Shown here: in pieces, positions 31,525 to 31,864 of the stretch
Layout of the letters: each line of letters starts with the position of its first letter
How positions within the stretch are numbered: the first letter of the stretch is position 1
Origin: CAYGVT01 sp964353355
Lineage (GTDB): Archaea; Thermoplasmatota; DTKX01; GCA-020343715
Direction of reading: 5' to 3'
DNA length: 31,864 nt
Assembly: GCA_964353355.1 (NCBI GenBank)
Contig: CAYGVT010000103.1
Coordinates: 1-31,864, forward strand
Position numbers and translations under genes: made by a program
The notes under the pieces: generated by a model
The model's input: only the letters and a program-made list of their open reading frames with translations
The model's database searches: none
Told to the model about the DNA's origin: nothing

Positions 31525-31864
31525 TCACCGCTTGCCGCGGCGCTTCATCCTTCGCGAAGGAGCCTTGGCCCTGGGCTTCCGCCCCGGCCTCCTGGCCTTC
31601 CTCGTCCTGAGGGCTTTCTGGACCTTCCTCCTCGCCTTGGCCTTCGGCCTCGACCTGGCCTTGGGCCTCGCCTTCGCCTTGGGCCTTCGCTTGGGCTTGG
31701 GCTTTGGCTTTCCCGTCGGCTTTGCCTTGGGCCCAGGCTTGGGCTTGGGCTTGGGCTTTGCCTTGGGCCCAGGCTTGGGCTTGGGCTTGGGCTTTGCCTT
31801 GGGCCCAGGCTTGGGCTTGGGCTTGGGCTTTGCCTTGGGCCCAGGCTTGGGCTTGGGCTTGGGC
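31525..31864 (-). CDS. C-terminal part of a Lys/Pro/Arg/Ala-rich basic repeat protein (cut by window edge)
   Basis: On the minus strand an open frame enters from the right edge and stops with TGA at 31527-31525. The visible product is almost all Lys, Pro, Arg, Ala and Gly: first 12-residue units KPKPKPKAKPGP (as ordered in the tandem DNA repeat, direction aside), then KARPKARS, RRKVQKALRTRKARR and a final RRMKRRGKR. Such tails resemble histone H1-like or nucleic-acid-binding basic extensions, so an N-terminal domain outside the window probably sets the function. The opposite plus strand is also open (a Leu/Gly/Phe-rich frame), but I judge that to be the shadow because the minus-strand reading gives a coherent basic tail with a stop placed next to the convergent hsp20. 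Its start is not in the window. Confidence 0.55.
   Translation of the reverse strand, partial: PKPKPKPGPKAKPKPKPKPGPKAKPKPKPKPGPKAKPKPKPKPGPKAKPTGKPKPKPKRRPKAKARPKARSRPKAKARRKVQKALRTRKARRPGRKPRAKAPSRRMKRRGKR
31735..31864. repeat. 36-bp perfect tandem repeat continuing past the window edge
   Basis: Copies begin at 31735, 31771, 31807 and 31843, exactly 36 bases apart, each reading AGGCTTGGGCTTGGGC on the plus strand and so on. Within each unit a 6-base core GGGCTT also repeats. As 12 codons on the minus strand it gives Lys-Pro/Ala/Gly repeats. The near-identity of copies suggests recent expansion. Confidence 0.9.

Noticed and set aside
31508..31864. Plus-strand Leu/Gly/Phe-rich open frame with GC-rich third positions
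   Set aside because: It would be a Leu/Gly-only membrane-like protein with no ATG; the minus-strand reading is a coherent basic tail with a stop next to hsp20. Both strands stay possible until the missing part is seen.
1..31864. tRNA, rRNA or intact insertion sequences
   Set aside because: No cloverleaf-like anticodon arm, rRNA core sequence, transposase domain or matching terminal inverted repeats were seen, though a read by eye can miss a tRNA in a short gap.

Overview
The window is GC-rich, gene-dense archaeal DNA. The gene set points to a high-GC member of the Thermoplasmatota (Thermoplasmata-like): an archaeal pyrB-pyrI pair, a Taw2-type wyosine-pathway transferase, class II HMG-CoA reductase, a short-chain type L-threonine dehydrogenase like that of Thermoplasma, stand-alone Lrp/AsnC ligand-binding domains, and many TATA-like boxes about 26 nt upstream of start codons. 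The organism assignment is inference from gene families; no rRNA or tRNA gene was seen.

Layout. 1-113 is the tail of a gene cut by the window edge. 207-2888 is a large secreted thioredoxin-like/PKD/CARDB surface protein, convergent with taw2 (2893-3939). taw2 diverges from the pyrB-pyrI operon (3988-5384). 5501-6104 is a MNT/HEPN (MntA-HepT-like, type VII) toxin-antitoxin pair of lower GC. 6133-14228 holds two very large minus-strand surface proteins (1382 and 1265 aa), each with a signal sequence, tandem Ig-like or PKD domains and a C-terminal membrane anchor. 14584-15864 is an AAA_14/DUF4143 ATPase whose promoter carries a striking palindrome. A flavodoxin (16182-16658) and a beta-helix plus Ig-repeat surface protein (16946-20152) follow. 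HMG-CoA reductase (20189-21472) starts isoprenoid lipid synthesis.

The right third has a two-TM, zinc-finger, Pro/Gln-rich protein (22002-23258), a TlyA-like rRNA methyltransferase with an unresolved start (23314-24018), an ABC-2 exporter operon (25788 down to 24095), a gingipain-like (C25-type) secreted protein (25918-28326), L-threonine dehydrogenase (28449-29417), an alpha/beta hydrolase (30319 to 29504), two paralogous 77-aa RAM-domain proteins, an Hsp20 chaperone (31084-31518), and the C-terminus of a Lys/Pro-rich basic repeat protein that runs off the right edge on the minus strand.

Taken together, the window mixes core metabolism (pyrimidines, mevalonate, threonine, tRNA and rRNA modification) with an unusual load of cell-surface proteins: five of more than 800 aa. 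The mobile or defence-like content is small: the HEPN/MNT pair and the DUF4143 ATPase. I saw no CRISPR array and no intact insertion sequence. The items I would look at first are the palindromic ATPase promoter, the HepT-like toxin whose AMPylated Tyr position is His, the start problem of the TlyA-like gene, the 36-bp repeat basic protein, and the unassigned central domain of the 1265-aa surface protein.
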